64,000 nt of DNA from Anastatus disparis (GCA_017163975.1 JAFFSR010000279.1:1-64000); one strand, 5' to 3'. Positions 9,524 through 20,700 are shown, counted from the first letter of the stretch. Notes: generated by a model from the letters alone, not told the origin. Translations and numbers: made by a program.

Positions 9524-9994
9524 ATGGAGTACTTGGTGGATATGCAAGGTTTCAAACAGTCTGATGATGACTATATTCTCAAAGAGTTGGCTATAATGCC
9601 ACTCAACGATGATACCGAGCCTCTGGTACTCCTTTTCAACAAGTCATATTCCTGGCGTAGACTTTCGAATGAGTACAAAGAACAAAATACATGGTTGAAG
9701 TATTACTACCATGGTTTGTCGTGGAATTCTGGTACCATTCCCTATACTGACGTAGGCAATATTCTTAGAAAAGCCTTACATGATGCGACCAAAATTTTTG
9801 TCGTGGGTAGTATAAGAAAAAAATGGCTAGAACGCTTCAAGTTTAAAGTATGCGACGTCACAGAAATGGATTTTCCACCAACTGATAAAATAAAGCTAGT
9901 GACTGTTTGTCCAAATCACAATGATACGTACAAAGCTCGTTGTGCTCTGCACAATGTCAGACTTATGAAAAAATACTTTACTAAAAATAAATAA
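9524..9994 (+). CDS. Unnamed Polinton protein family, second tandem copy, intact
   Basis: 156 aa from ATG 9524 to TAA 9992. It is collinear with the broken copy upstream: MEYLVDMQGFK, YILKELAIMPL, a tryptophan-rich middle (YSWRRLSNEYKEQNTWLKYY), the shared YHGLSWNSG, then IRKKWLERFKFKVCDVTEMD. Near the C-terminus is a C-x2-H-x7-C-x2-H pattern (CPNHNDTYKARCALH) that could hold zinc; the upstream copy has Asn in place of the last His. Similar proteins are scattered through insect genomes, in my memory always without a named function. The duplication followed by loss of the first copy suggests recent redundancy. No TATA box at the standard spacing is visible, so it may have depended on read-through from the first copy. 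Confidence 0.72.
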   Translation: MEYLVDMQGFKQSDDDYILKELAIMPLNDDTEPLVLLFNKSYSWRRLSNEYKEQNTWLKYYYHGLSWNSGTIPYTDVGNILRKALHDATKIFVVGSIRKKWLERFKFKVCDVTEMDFPPTDKIKLVTVCPNHNDTYKARCALHNVRLMKKYFTKNK

Positions 9995-10091
9995 GTTGAT
10001 TTATGCTACCATAGGAAGTAAAAAGGAGAGATAATGATTAATGGATGTATCTCACAGGTGGAGGGCGATGGTTGGGGCCCTAACCACTTCC

Positions 10092-10126
10092 TATAAAAAG
10101 CATACACATCATAATTCACATTCATT
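10092..10126 (+). promoter_or_regulatory. TATA box and initiator of the 54-aa gene
   Basis: TATAAAAAG at 10092-10100 and TCATT at 10122-10126 (30 bp apart), the same spacing as for the other rightward late genes. Confidence 0.55.
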
Positions 10127-10128
10127 TC

Positions 10129-10293
10129 ATGATGGGACAGACACCGAGTTACAACACTAAAAATTCTTCAGAGTACACTCCTCTTCTTCCTCCTGATAAA
10201 AAGGTGAAAGATGAGAAAACAACATGGAAAGAGTACTATGAAAAATATAAATCACAAACATCATCTAAAGATATAAAATATAAAAAGCTTTAG
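10129..10293 (+). CDS. Small protein with candidate N-myristoylation signal
   Basis: A 54-codon frame (two consecutive ATGs at 10129 and 10132, TAG at 10291). From the second ATG the product starts MGQTPSYN, which fits the M-G-x-x-x-S/T consensus for N-myristoylation. It is hydrophilic, with a YTPLLPPDKK motif and a Lys/Tyr-rich C-terminus, and has no membrane segment. The predicted start site is only a few bases upstream, which could favour the second ATG. It is the last gene before the right end of the Polinton and on the same strand as the capsid genes. I do not recognise the family. Reality is supported by its own TATA-Inr pair and a codon composition less AT-skewed than flanking DNA. Confidence 0.55.
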   Translation: MMGQTPSYNTKNSSEYTPLLPPDKKVKDEKTTWKEYYEKYKSQTSSKDIKYKKL

Positions 10294-10394
10294 ATGCTTG
10301 ATTATGTAGTAGTATAAGAGATTGCGCTTAAATCATGCGATTGACTTCGGGGATTCCCCTAAAAACACTATATTGTTTGTAGCTTGCTTGAGCT

Positions 10395-10677
10395 ATAGTC
10401 TCCCCTGCGCCCATACTGCAGTCAACAGCCCGCAGCCGGCCGCCGGCAGCTCGCCCTCTCGCTATGGGGTTATTGGCTCACGACATTTCTGGCTCACGAC
10501 ATTCTGGCTCACGACATTCTGGCTCACCTGCATTTCTGGCTCACTACATTTCTAACTCACCTGACTCTCAAAGTCACTGAGTTAGAAATGTAGTGAGCTA
10601 GAAATGTAGTGAGCCAGAAATGCAGTGAGCCAGAAATGCAGTGAGCCAGAAATGCAGTGAGCCAGAAACCCCATAGC
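10395..10677. repeat. GC-rich patch and foldback of 16-bp repeats at the probable Polinton edge
   Basis: 10395-10465 is strikingly GC-rich for this window. From 10461 to 10677 the DNA is an inverted repeat: each arm (about 104 bp) holds about six copies of a 16-bp unit (GGCTCACTGCATTTCT and variants), and the outer ends read GCTATGGGGTT and its complement. The centre is near 10569. It either marks an element terminus or is a small foldback MITE inserted between the Polinton and a Helitron fragment. Confidence 0.85.
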
Positions 10678-10679
10678 TT

Positions 10680-11314
10680 ATCTACTCTCCTTATAATGGA
10701 GATATTAATAATTTAAATGAAAAAGTATTAAATTTATTAAATGGAAAAACTGAAACATATTATAGTATTGATTACGCTACGCATAAAGGTGTTGATCAAA
10801 CTGATGATAACATTTATTTGAATTACCAAATAGAATTTTTAAATAAAATTAAAGAAGGTTTACCACCTCATAAATTAATTTAAAAGTTAATACTATAGTA
10901 ATGTTGTTAAGAAATTCAAGTACATCGGAAGGATTATGTAATGGTACACGATTGAAAATTATAAATTTGAACAAACATAATATTGAAGCTGAAATAATAA
11001 CAGGCGATAAAAGTAGAAATAAAGTTTTTATTCCAAAAATTACTTTAAATACAGGAAATAATTCTTCATTACCATTTAATCTTTACAGAAAACATTTTCC
11101 AATTATATTAGCATTTGCAATAACTATAAATAAATCACAAGGTCAAAGTTTCGATAATGTTGGCTTCTTTATAAGAAGACCATTGTTTTCACATGGTCAA
11201 TTATACGTTGCTTTGTCAAGATGTAAAACTTTTAATAATATTTATATTCAAAATAATTTAGATGATACATCAAAAATAGATAACATTGTTTGGACGAAAA
11301 TTTTCAATAAATAA
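10680..11314 (+). pseudogene. Helitron Pif1-like helicase, C-terminal fragment
   Basis: C-terminal part of the superfamily 1 helicase of a Helitron. The first piece (about 10680-10880) contains the segment preceding the 2B region and ends in GLPPHKLI; a stop and frame change lie near 10880. The second piece includes EGLCNGTRLKI, the motif [15 protein letters not shown] and the motif [14 protein letters not shown], then a natural stop at 11314. All N-terminal helicase motifs and the Rep domain are missing, and the fragment begins at the edge of the foldback repeat. The sequence is related to, but not the same as, the helicase at 25.0-25.7 kb. Confidence 0.85.
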
Positions 11315-11978
11315 TTTATTTAAATTTTTACCATTTTTAATAATTCATTTCATTTAATTTTAACGATTAATTGATTTCTAAATTTCATTTTGTTGTGTAA
11401 ATTTGATTCACTTAAAGGGTATTTTATTTTTATTTTACTAAAATAAAAATTTTTTTTTTTGTAAAACTTGTTTTAAATTAAATTGAAAGCTAAAACAGTT
11501 TCTGCATAGCTGTCAGAAAGTAATTAGTCGAAAATATCGGAGTGATAGCTGTTTCGTGAGCCGCGCCACTCATGATGCGATTTTTGTCGACAAAAGCTAA
11601 CAAATTTTTCACTGTGAAGATAAGTGCGTGCGTAGGGCAAGCGATCAGCAAAAGCCACTTCAGTGTCGGGTAGACAGCTAAGTAAAGAGTAAGTAGACTC
11701 TTTCTCTTTCTCTCTCTTTCATATTAGAAAATTGCAATCAATGAAAAGGTCAAATAAAACAAAGGTGGACCTCTAAAAAGTCATTAATGTAAATTATTAA
11801 ATGTGTTATGCTTATTATATTTTATTTTTTTCTAAATATAATATAAACAGAATAAAATTAAACTTAAATGAAATTATAAATCCCCATATATAAAATATAA
11901 TTAAAATGTTTCCCAAGTTTCTTATAAAATTATTATTTAATGAAAATTGATGTTTAAACTTAATATTAATAGGAAAAA
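11315..11978. other. Noncoding stretch with possible 5' exon and splice donor
   Basis: Mostly AT-rich. The segment 11500-11690 is more balanced in composition and ends in GTAAGT at 11689, a good 5' splice donor, followed by a CT-rich tract. An acceptor-like TTAATAG precedes the ATG at 11979. No reading frame of note is visible inside. Confidence 0.3.
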
Positions 11979-12221
11979 TGGATGTATTTCAATGCCCGTT
12001 TTGCAAAAATTCTTATTCCACATCTGAATTTTTAAATCCATATAAATAGAATTCATATTAAAACTATAAGTTGTAGAACATGTGGATTATTCATTAGAAT
12101 TAAAAATATTAGAAGACGTGAAAGAACTCACGAACAAAAAAAGGAAGTATGTATTTATTGTAAGAAAAATTTTAGTACGAAATCTAATATAATAAGACAC
12201 TATATAACGTCGCTTAGTTGA
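11979..12221 (+). pseudogene. Decayed C2H2-type zinc-finger fragment
   Basis: Starts MDVFQCPFCKNSY, then meets a stop. In another frame it continues with a CRTCG pair and a VCIYCKKNFSTKSNIIRH finger whose second His is missing, ending at TGA 12219. Cys-pair spacing (C-x2-C) and the F-x5-I-x2-H core fit C2H2 fingers like those carried by many insect transposons. The host element is not identified, and a link to the adjacent Helitron fragment is only positional. Confidence 0.45.
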
Positions 12222-13014
12222 ATTTTCTTTTATTATATTATTATGTATAAATGACTAATTTTAAGTAAATAAGAATTAATTAATTGAATTTTGAGTACTG
12301 AATAAAATTGAAAATAATTTGATGAAACATAATATAAAAATATATGTACACATGTGCTTAAAGTAAAAAAGCGTATGATTTATTTCAAGTGACTATTTCT
12401 CACTCTACTGCCATTAGAAAAACAAAGATAGTACGATATTTGATGTAAATAAACTGAGAACTGGGTACTGAGTTACAACTATAATTTCCAGACCTCAATA
12501 TATGACCATGAATTTGAATTATGAAATTAATTTATAAGTGAAACATGCTTGAAAGAAATTCGTGTTGATTTCTAATAAAAATATCTTCACAAATGTATTT
12601 TATATATATTATGAAATACGAAATTTAAATAGAAAAAATCATAAGGTTAAAATACAACATTTTAGTTCATTTTAAATTCGAATATTTCGGAATAAAAAAA
12701 TAACTATTTGCAATCACTTAACAATCCTTTTTGCATCTAATATAAAATTTTAATGAGATACAAATATTACATAGTGTATGTATCACAAGTAAGGTTTGCA
12801 TTTCATAAATATTATAATTTTTAGAAAATTCTTGATATTAATAGATTATTAATTTGGAAAATTTAATATTTTTTCATTGATGACAAGTAACTTTTCAAAA
12901 ATAGTTAAAATAATACTGTAAATGTCAATCAACATTTTCATCAAAATAAATTTCAACGCTATAATTATTAAAATAAACATTTTTATTTAACTACAATCTA
13001 TTGTAATAATTATT

Positions 13015-13020
<6 letters not shown>
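12222..13020. other. AT-rich DNA without recognisable features
   Basis: I see no frame, repeat array or element end that I can support in this stretch. Confidence 0.6.
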
Positions 13021-13078
<58 letters not shown>

Positions 13079-13090
13079 ATGTATATATAT
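13021..13090. repeat. (TA)n microsatellite
   Basis: About 70 bp of TA, with two TATG interruptions at the right end. Confidence 0.95.
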
Positions 13091-13279
13091 ATTAAAAAAC
13101 GCTGCCAAGTGCTTTGGCGCAATGCTTTCTCATAGAGCGCATTGGGTTAGAGTAATTTGATTTTATTTTTTTTAATACGATTTTAATATAAATGTCCCTA
13201 TCCTCTGTATTGAAGGCTGTCTTAATACCTACGAAAACTATATGAATTTTACTCTTTCTTACTTTTGCCATTTGCATAA

Positions 13280-14460
13280 TGTGATTTTATGATGCTCTAA
13301 AATTAAAAATGCGTTTATAAAATTAATTTTCCCAAGCTTGTTTTCTTAACACTATAACCAATAACTTGCATGCAAATTTTGGAACATTTTCATCGAATAG
13401 TTTACAAAAAATACCAAATAATTGAAAAATAAACATTGTTTTAAAATTTTCAAAACGCTTTAACGTTACAACTACACTAAGAAAACCAGTTTTCAAAAGT
13501 TCATTTTATTTTGGCAATCGTAAATGATTTCTATACATAATTTTAAGCAACTTCATCGAGTAGTTTACGTAAAATACCAAAAAATAAGTGAAATTCTATT
13601 CAAAATTTACAAAATGCTCTAAAATTAAAACTGCACTGAGAAAATAAGTTTTTCCAAGCTTGCTTTAATTAGGCAATAACAAATAATTTTTATGAAAATT
13701 TTTGAGCAAATCTATCGAATGGCTTTTGTGTAATAAAAAAAAAATGAAATATGAACATTTTTTCCAAAATTTTCAAAATGCTCTAAAATTACAACTGCGC
13801 TAAATAAGTTTTCCAAAGCTTGATTTATTCAGATATTAGTGAATAATTTGCATGAAAATTTTTGAACAAGTTTATCGAGTGATTTTTGTGCAATAGAAAA
13901 AAAATTAAAAATAAAAAATTTTTTCAAAATTTTCAAAATGCTCTAAAATTAAATGTGCGCTAAGAAAATTGAAGAAAATTAGTTTTCAAAAGTTCATTTT
14001 ATTTTGACAATCATAAATAATTCCCATACATAATTTGAAGCTCCTTCATCGAGTGGTTTACGTAAAATATAAAGAAAATTAGAAAAATTTTATTCAAAAT
14101 TTCAAAATGCTCTAAAATTAAAACCGCACTGAGAAAATAAGTTTTTCAAAGCTTGTTTTATTAAGGCCATTGCAAATGATTTCCATAAATATTTACGAGC
14201 AAATCTATCAAATGGTTTTTGTGTAATAGAAAAAAAATGAAAAATAGAGATTTTTTCCGAAATTTTCAAAATGCTCTAAAATTAAAACTACACTAAGAAA
14301 ATAAGTGTTCCAAAGCTTGTTTTCTTTAGACAATAGCGAATAACTTGCATCAAAATTTAGAAGCAAATCTATCGACTGGTTGTCGTAAAATAAAAAATAA
14401 ATGAAAAAAAAAATTTTTTTTTAAATTTTCAAAATTTATTTGAAAAATTTGTTATATTTA
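13280..14460 (+). repeat. Satellite array, ~160-bp monomer, about seven copies
   Basis: The landmark AATGCTCTAAAATTAAAAC recurs near 13292, 13455 (diverged), 13612, 13777, 13937, 14105 and 14270, a period of about 157-168 bp. Each monomer continues with an AAGAAAATAAGTTTTCCAAA-like segment, a CATGAAAATTTTTGAGC-like segment, a TATCGAATGG-like segment and an A-rich end. Monomers differ by roughly a fifth to a quarter of positions by eye, so the array is old. The same family appears inverted at 45.3-47.2 kb. Confidence 0.85.
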
Positions 14461-15150
14461 AATGAATTGTGATTTATATAAAAATTGTTAGCAATTCATT
14501 TCATTGAAGCAATAATATTTTTAATAAGAGAAACATTAATTTTTGAAAAATATCAAATTACCTCATTTGAAAAATTATAATTTCATGATATAAAAATTTT
14601 TTTTTAAATATCGTTTGAACATAAATTTTATGAAATACAATTTTAAAAAATTATTTATTAGATATTAAATTTTTTTAATAGTCAATTATAAAGATAGGAG
14701 AATATATAAAATATGAATAAATGTTTCTGATAATGTCTATAATTATGCATTTATATGTATGAACTGTCTAGATAAAAGTAGAATTCCCCCTAAAAAAGTA
14801 AATATTTCAAAAGAAAATTTACTTATTATTTGCGAAACATTTATTATGAATGCGGAAGAAAATAATATTCAGTAATATCATTCTATAATTTGTATTAAAT
14901 ATGATACAAATCATTGAAAGTACAATTATTTCATTATGTTAAATTTGTTGTCAAAGTTTGATTATATTTTACTATAAGAAGATAAAAAAATTAACTGTCT
15001 TTCCATTCTATTGTTGAATTTCCATAAAAGGAATATATAATAGAAAAGGGTATCAGCACTTTGATGTGCACAGTCGAAGCGAATATTTAAATGCGATTTT
15101 ATAACTAAATGTTTATGTATGCGTATATGTATTGATGAATAAGTGTAATG
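14461..15150. other. AT-rich DNA without recognisable features
   Basis: Nothing supportable beyond high AT content. Confidence 0.55.
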
Positions 15151-15179
15151 TGTTATTATATGATATATATACTATCCCC

Positions 15180-15850
15180 TCACAGCATTTCACATTTTCC
15201 AAAAATCTTCCAGGAACATTTCATGAAAGATGAGAGATTACCCAAACCTTCCATTTTTATATTCTTTAAATCTCTCAAGAGTATTTCATGGATTATTTCA
15301 ATGTAGGAAGAATCAAGGACATACAAATATTACAGGAATATTTCACGGAAGATTCCTGAAATATTCCAAATCTTCCGTGCCAATATTCTGCGAATCTTCC
15401 ATAAATATTCCATGGAATATTTTACGATAGATTTCTTAAATCTTCCAGAAATATTTCATGGAATATTTCCTGAAAAATTCTTTGAATCTTTCATGCATAT
15501 TCCATGAAAGATTCTTTAGATCTTTCGTTTATATTCCATGAAAGGTTCATAAAATGTTTTAAATCTACCGTTTCCATATTCCGGAAATTTTCAATGAATG
15601 TTCCAACGGAGTATTTCATGAAATATTCCTGCAAGATTCCTGAAATATTTCAATAAAAGATCTGAGATGTCCTAGATCTTCCAATGAAATATTCTTAGAA
15701 TCTTCCAGCAATATTCCATGGAATATTCCAAAGTAGGAAGAATCAAGGACATACGAATATTACAGGAATATTCCATGGAAGATTCCTAAAATATTTCAAA
15801 TCTTCGCTGCCAATGTTCCAGGAAGCGTCCATAAATATTTCATGCTGTGT
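15180..15850. repeat. Degenerate repeats built from GAATATTCCATGGAATATTC-like modules
   Basis: The stretch is made almost entirely of variants of three short words: ATTCCATGGAATATTCC, GAAGATTCCTGAAATATTTC and AAATCTTCC. One longer block, containing AGGAAGAATCAAGGACATAC, occurs twice (about 15303 and 15726). The words are themselves partly palindromic (GAA-TTC pairs). Confidence 0.75.
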
Positions 15851-15998
15851 GGGTTGTTTATTATCATTTATACATTATTTAAATGTAGATACTGCGAATA
15901 ACCATAAACAACTGTAAATAAATTGAAGAATACAATTATTTAAAATAATTCAAAATAATTTTGATTTTAGTTCTTTTACAACAAACTTTTTTTAATGA

Positions 15999-16001
<3 letters not shown>

Positions 16002-16040
<39 letters not shown>
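16002..16040. repeat. (TA)n microsatellite
   Basis: About 38 bp of TA immediately left of the CTAGACGGGG boundary. Confidence 0.95.
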
Positions 16041-16042
<2 letters not shown>

Positions 16043-16371
16043 TAGACGGGGTCCCCCCCTGCTTGCTTCGCTCGCCAACCCCCCATTGTCAATATCAATT
16101 ATCAAATCAATATCAATTTCCAAGAGAACGTTCTTAAATAAGATAACAATTAATTAAATTAGCTAACAATTAACTACCTTTTAGCTATCTCTCAGCTAAC
16201 TTTCAGCTATCTCTCAGCTAACTTTCAGCTAAATTTTATCTGGATTTCAGCTAACTTTTAGCTAACTTTCAGCTAAATTTTAGCTGAATTTCAGCTAACT
16301 GGGGGCACATAAAATTCTTATACACATCGGCGGCGGCGGCGGCAGCGTAGGCGATATATCTTTATTATATA
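16041..16371. mobile_element. Putative short non-autonomous element with CAGCTAA minisatellite
   Basis: Bounded on the left by a (TA)n tract and CTAGACGGGGTCCCCCC, on the right by a (CGG)n run and a TATATCTTTATTATATAG end. The interior has about ten copies of an 11-18-bp unit around TTTCAGCTAACTTTCAGCTA (16170-16300). GC-rich ends in otherwise AT-rich DNA and abrupt borders suggest an inserted element; no transposase and no clear inverted repeat are seen. Confidence 0.45.
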
Positions 16372-17358
16372 GAATGGAACATTTCAAACCAACTGGAAGA
16401 GCAGAAAAATAAAAATCTCTGAAACTCTGGGAATATATCCTGCCTGTTACTCAAAATGTGTAAAAAAAATTTCAAGGATTTAGATTGGGAGGATCAAGAG
16501 CCATAGATTCTTGAAATTTGGAAATTTTTCAAAATTTTTGGAAAAGTCCCAACTTGATCATTTTTTTTCCTGAAAATTCTAATATTTTAGAGAGAAATTC
16601 ATGAGAATACTTCTTGTTGTTAATGAAAAGCAGAGTTAGCATGATTCTTTACAGACCTGAATTTTGAAGTTTTCTATTAATTCTTATATGTATTACATGG
16701 TAATTAAAATTACTCATCGCTCCCCATTTCAGAAATTTCTTTTCGCGGGCTTATTTTCCTCTATTTCACGTGAAATTTGAAATGAATTTTTGATCATGTA
16801 AGTCAGAGCCATCAATAAGGAGTTAAAACAGTTTAAAATATATATTATCATATATGATTAATTTTTATATTAAAAATAAATTAGACATGAAAATATATAT
16901 TTTAAACTGTTATGACTCCTTATTGGTGGCTCTTTCTTACACAGTCAAAAATTTATTTTTAAGTTGATAAAAAATAGAAGGAAATAAGCCCTTGAAAAGC
17001 AATTTCTGAAGTAGCAGACAATGAGTAATTTCAATTACCATGTAATACATGTAAGAACCAATAGAAAACTTCAAAATTTAGCTCTGTAAAAAATAATGCT
17101 AACTCTCCTCTTTATTTAGAACAAGAAGAATTCTCATGAATTTCTCTCTAAAACATCAAGATTTTCAGAAAAAAAATCATAAAGTTGGTACTTTTCCAAA
17201 AATTTTGAAAATTCCCAAATTTCAAGGATCTATGGCTCTTGATCCTTCAAATCTAAATCCTTGAATATTTTTTTACACATTTTAAGTAACAGACAAAATA
17301 TATTCTCAGAGTTTCGGCAATTTTTATTTTTTTGCTCTTTCAGTTGGTGTAAAATGTC

Positions 17359-17362
<4 letters not shown>
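16372..17362. mobile_element. Foldback element 1 (~0.99 kb, arms ~450 bp)
   Basis: The left arm from GAATGGAACATTTCAAACC is matched, as reverse complement, by the right arm ending in GGTGTAAAATGTCCCATAT. The arms pair along nearly their whole length, with scattered mismatches, around a centre near 16870. The right border runs directly into a (TA)n tract. No coding capacity. Confidence 0.85.

Positions 17363-17392
<30 letters not shown>
17361..17392. repeat. (TA)n microsatellite between two foldback elements
   Basis: About 16 TA units separating the right end of foldback 1 from the left end of foldback 2. Confidence 0.95.
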
Positions 17393-18728
<1,336 letters not shown>

Positions 18729-18965
18729 TTGCCCGAAAATAATCATTTTTATCATAATATTGTTTTTACAAATTTCATTATTATTTATTTATCATATAAC
18801 AATTAATTCATAGCATTTTTCAAAATTTCTTTAATTTTTCAGCTTTTAAAGTAAAAAGGCAGTAAATTAAATCAGTTAATATAGAAGCAATTCTTTCGTG
18901 AATATCTTTGGAAAAAGTTCATTAAAAATGAATGAAAATTCTTAAGAGAATTTTCTTTTTCAATA

Positions 18966-19464
18966 ATGGTTTTGACTGAGGAAGATAAATTGATTGTTAA
19001 AAGACAGGGATTGTATAGTGGAATTGCTTTCATGTTAACTGATATTCAAATATTAGAATTTAATAACATTTCAAACCAGTGCACCTCATTCGACATGCAA
19101 TTGACTTCACTAATTCAGAGACCACAATATGTTCATTCAGTACTGATTGATGGAGAATCTATACAGTTATTATTTACCGAAAATTTAGAAAAGAGTCACC
19201 GGATTCGTGTGTATTATAATAATAAGGTAATTCATATATATAGACAGTTTGAATCTTATATATTTACAAGATGAGTATAAGATTTATATAAACAGATTAT
19301 TTCCAAACAAATCAGAATTAAGCACAGTATTCGAAACAGTACAATCACAAACGAATAATTATGATTGTAGCGTTTTTGCAATGGTTTTTGCTGTGGCAGT
19401 ACTTTATAATTTAGGTCCATGTTGTTTAAGATATAATGTTTCTCAAATGCGATTACGTTTATAA
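18966..19464 (+). pseudogene. C48 (Ulp1/SENP)-like cysteine protease remnant of the Helitron
   Basis: Two open pieces (18966-19274 and 19249-19464) in different frames. The second ends with a Gln followed by the Cys box NNYDCSVFAMVFAVA and QMRLRL, the pattern of C48-like proteases carried by invertebrate transposons. The usual Gly after the catalytic Cys is Ser here, and the His position falls in KSHRIRVYYNNK without a clear His-Trp. The enzyme would be inactive. A frame break near 19255 joins the pieces. A further short open stretch follows (about 19492-19635, starting MFPVLQNS), with no assignable function. Confidence 0.6.
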
Positions 19465-19635
19465 AGAATTTTTAAAACGCATAAAATAAAAATGTTTCCA
19501 GTTTTACAAAATTCTAATAATGCAAAAATTAATTACGATAATCCACCGGATATGATAAAAAGGAGTTTTTGTCATGAGCAAGGTCTTAATCAAATACCAT
19601 TTAATTTAGATTTCGCTGAGCTTGAAATATTATAA

Positions 19636-20337
19636 AAAAAAACTCACAAATGCATTTATTCTCAGAACAAAAAAAGATCATGGAAACGTATCGTAAACAA
19701 AAGAATTTGAATCGTGAAACAATTTTAATGGAAATTGACAATGACATTTCAGATAGAAATTTTTAAAAACTAGATAATGATATAATGGGAATCGATGACA
19801 TACACTTGAATTACGATATAACGATAATAAAATTGGGGCAGTTGAGATTAAATTAAATGAAGAAAAAAAAGAATCAAAAGAAATAGATGAAGAAGAAACT
19901 TTATTTGTAACAGAACGGCCCCCTTCTAATTATATTTCCAATCCTAACTTATGAATAAACGATGTGTTCAATCAAGTTTTTTTGCTACAAAGTAAAAATT
20001 TGTAAGATTATACTCCAGTGCGGACAACTCAAAAAATCCACCAAAATATTAGACATATAAAGTTATAATAAAAACTTTCAATGTATCATATTTTAAAGTT
20101 AGGTCTATCAAGTTTGATATCTAATTTCCAATTCAAGCTCATAAAAAAATAACGAGTCTAAATGATTTTTTATTTTGACAAAAATCATTGTAGTAATATA
20201 GCTTTAGTACGGACAAGTCATTATATTTGTTCAATTTATTAATTTAAAAAGATACTGATATAATAAAAAAAGCAAAACTCAAGTGATGCAGCTCCGACAT
20301 CCCGTTAATAGGTAAATGGTAACAGAAGAATTACATT
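19636..20337. other. Decayed interior of the Helitron
   Basis: Short AT-rich open pieces in several frames with Lys/Glu-rich translations and many stops. Nothing further can be named. Confidence 0.4.
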
Positions 20338-20700
20338 AATATAAAAAAATTTCAGAAAAAGACATTATTATGGAAATGCGAGAAACAAAAAAGTAATGAT
20401 AAATTAGAACTAAGACGTGTTCAAGAAACTTTACGTAAGAAAAAAGCTTATATGAAAATGAAAAAAGGACAACCAAATAAATATAAACAGAAATTAGAAA
20501 ATAATAACATAAAAAAATGGCAATTCAAGGAAACAATGAGTACTGATAAATTTGAAAAAATACGTGCGAATGAGGCTTCACGTAAGAAAGAAGCTTATAT
20601 AAAAATTAAAGAAAAACAACCAAAAAAATATGAAGAAAAATTAGAAAATGTTAAGTGTAAACGATTAAAAATTGAAGATAATAATTATAATGAAAATTAA
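20338..20700 (+). pseudogene. Basic coiled repeat region of the Helitron protein
   Basis: An open frame (20452-20700, with similar sequence from about 20390) encodes two to three copies of a ~36-aa unit around EKIRANEASRKKEAYIKI followed by KQPKKYEEKLENVK. Lys/Glu-rich helical repeats of this kind precede the Rep domain in many arthropod Helitron proteins. The stop at 20698 separates it from the Rep part. Confidence 0.55.

Larger units (their letters stand above)
1..10460. mobile_element. Maverick/Polinton (adintovirus-like) element, right-hand part
   Basis: The gene set is diagnostic: protein-primed PolB, retroviral-type integrase with chromodomain, A32/FtsK-HerA packaging ATPase, adenain-like protease and double-jelly-roll capsid protein. 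The left end lies outside the window, because PolB is already in progress at base 1. The right end is not resolved; the last gene stops at 10293 and a GC-rich patch plus a foldback repeat follow at 10395-10677. Broken genes: polB (frameshift), integrase (frameshift and stop), fibre-like protein (stop), PLA2 protein (frameshift and stop), protease (stop), major capsid (stop) and the first of the tandem paralogues (two frameshifts). Intact genes: OB-fold-like protein, DUF8207-like protein, ATPase, penton-like protein, second paralogue and the 54-aa protein. This copy therefore looks non-autonomous. Confidence 0.93.

Noticed and set aside
10322..10555. Frame with repeated Trp-Leu-Thr-Thr-Phe units
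   Set aside because: Translation of the 16-bp foldback repeat and the GC-rich patch; no independent support.
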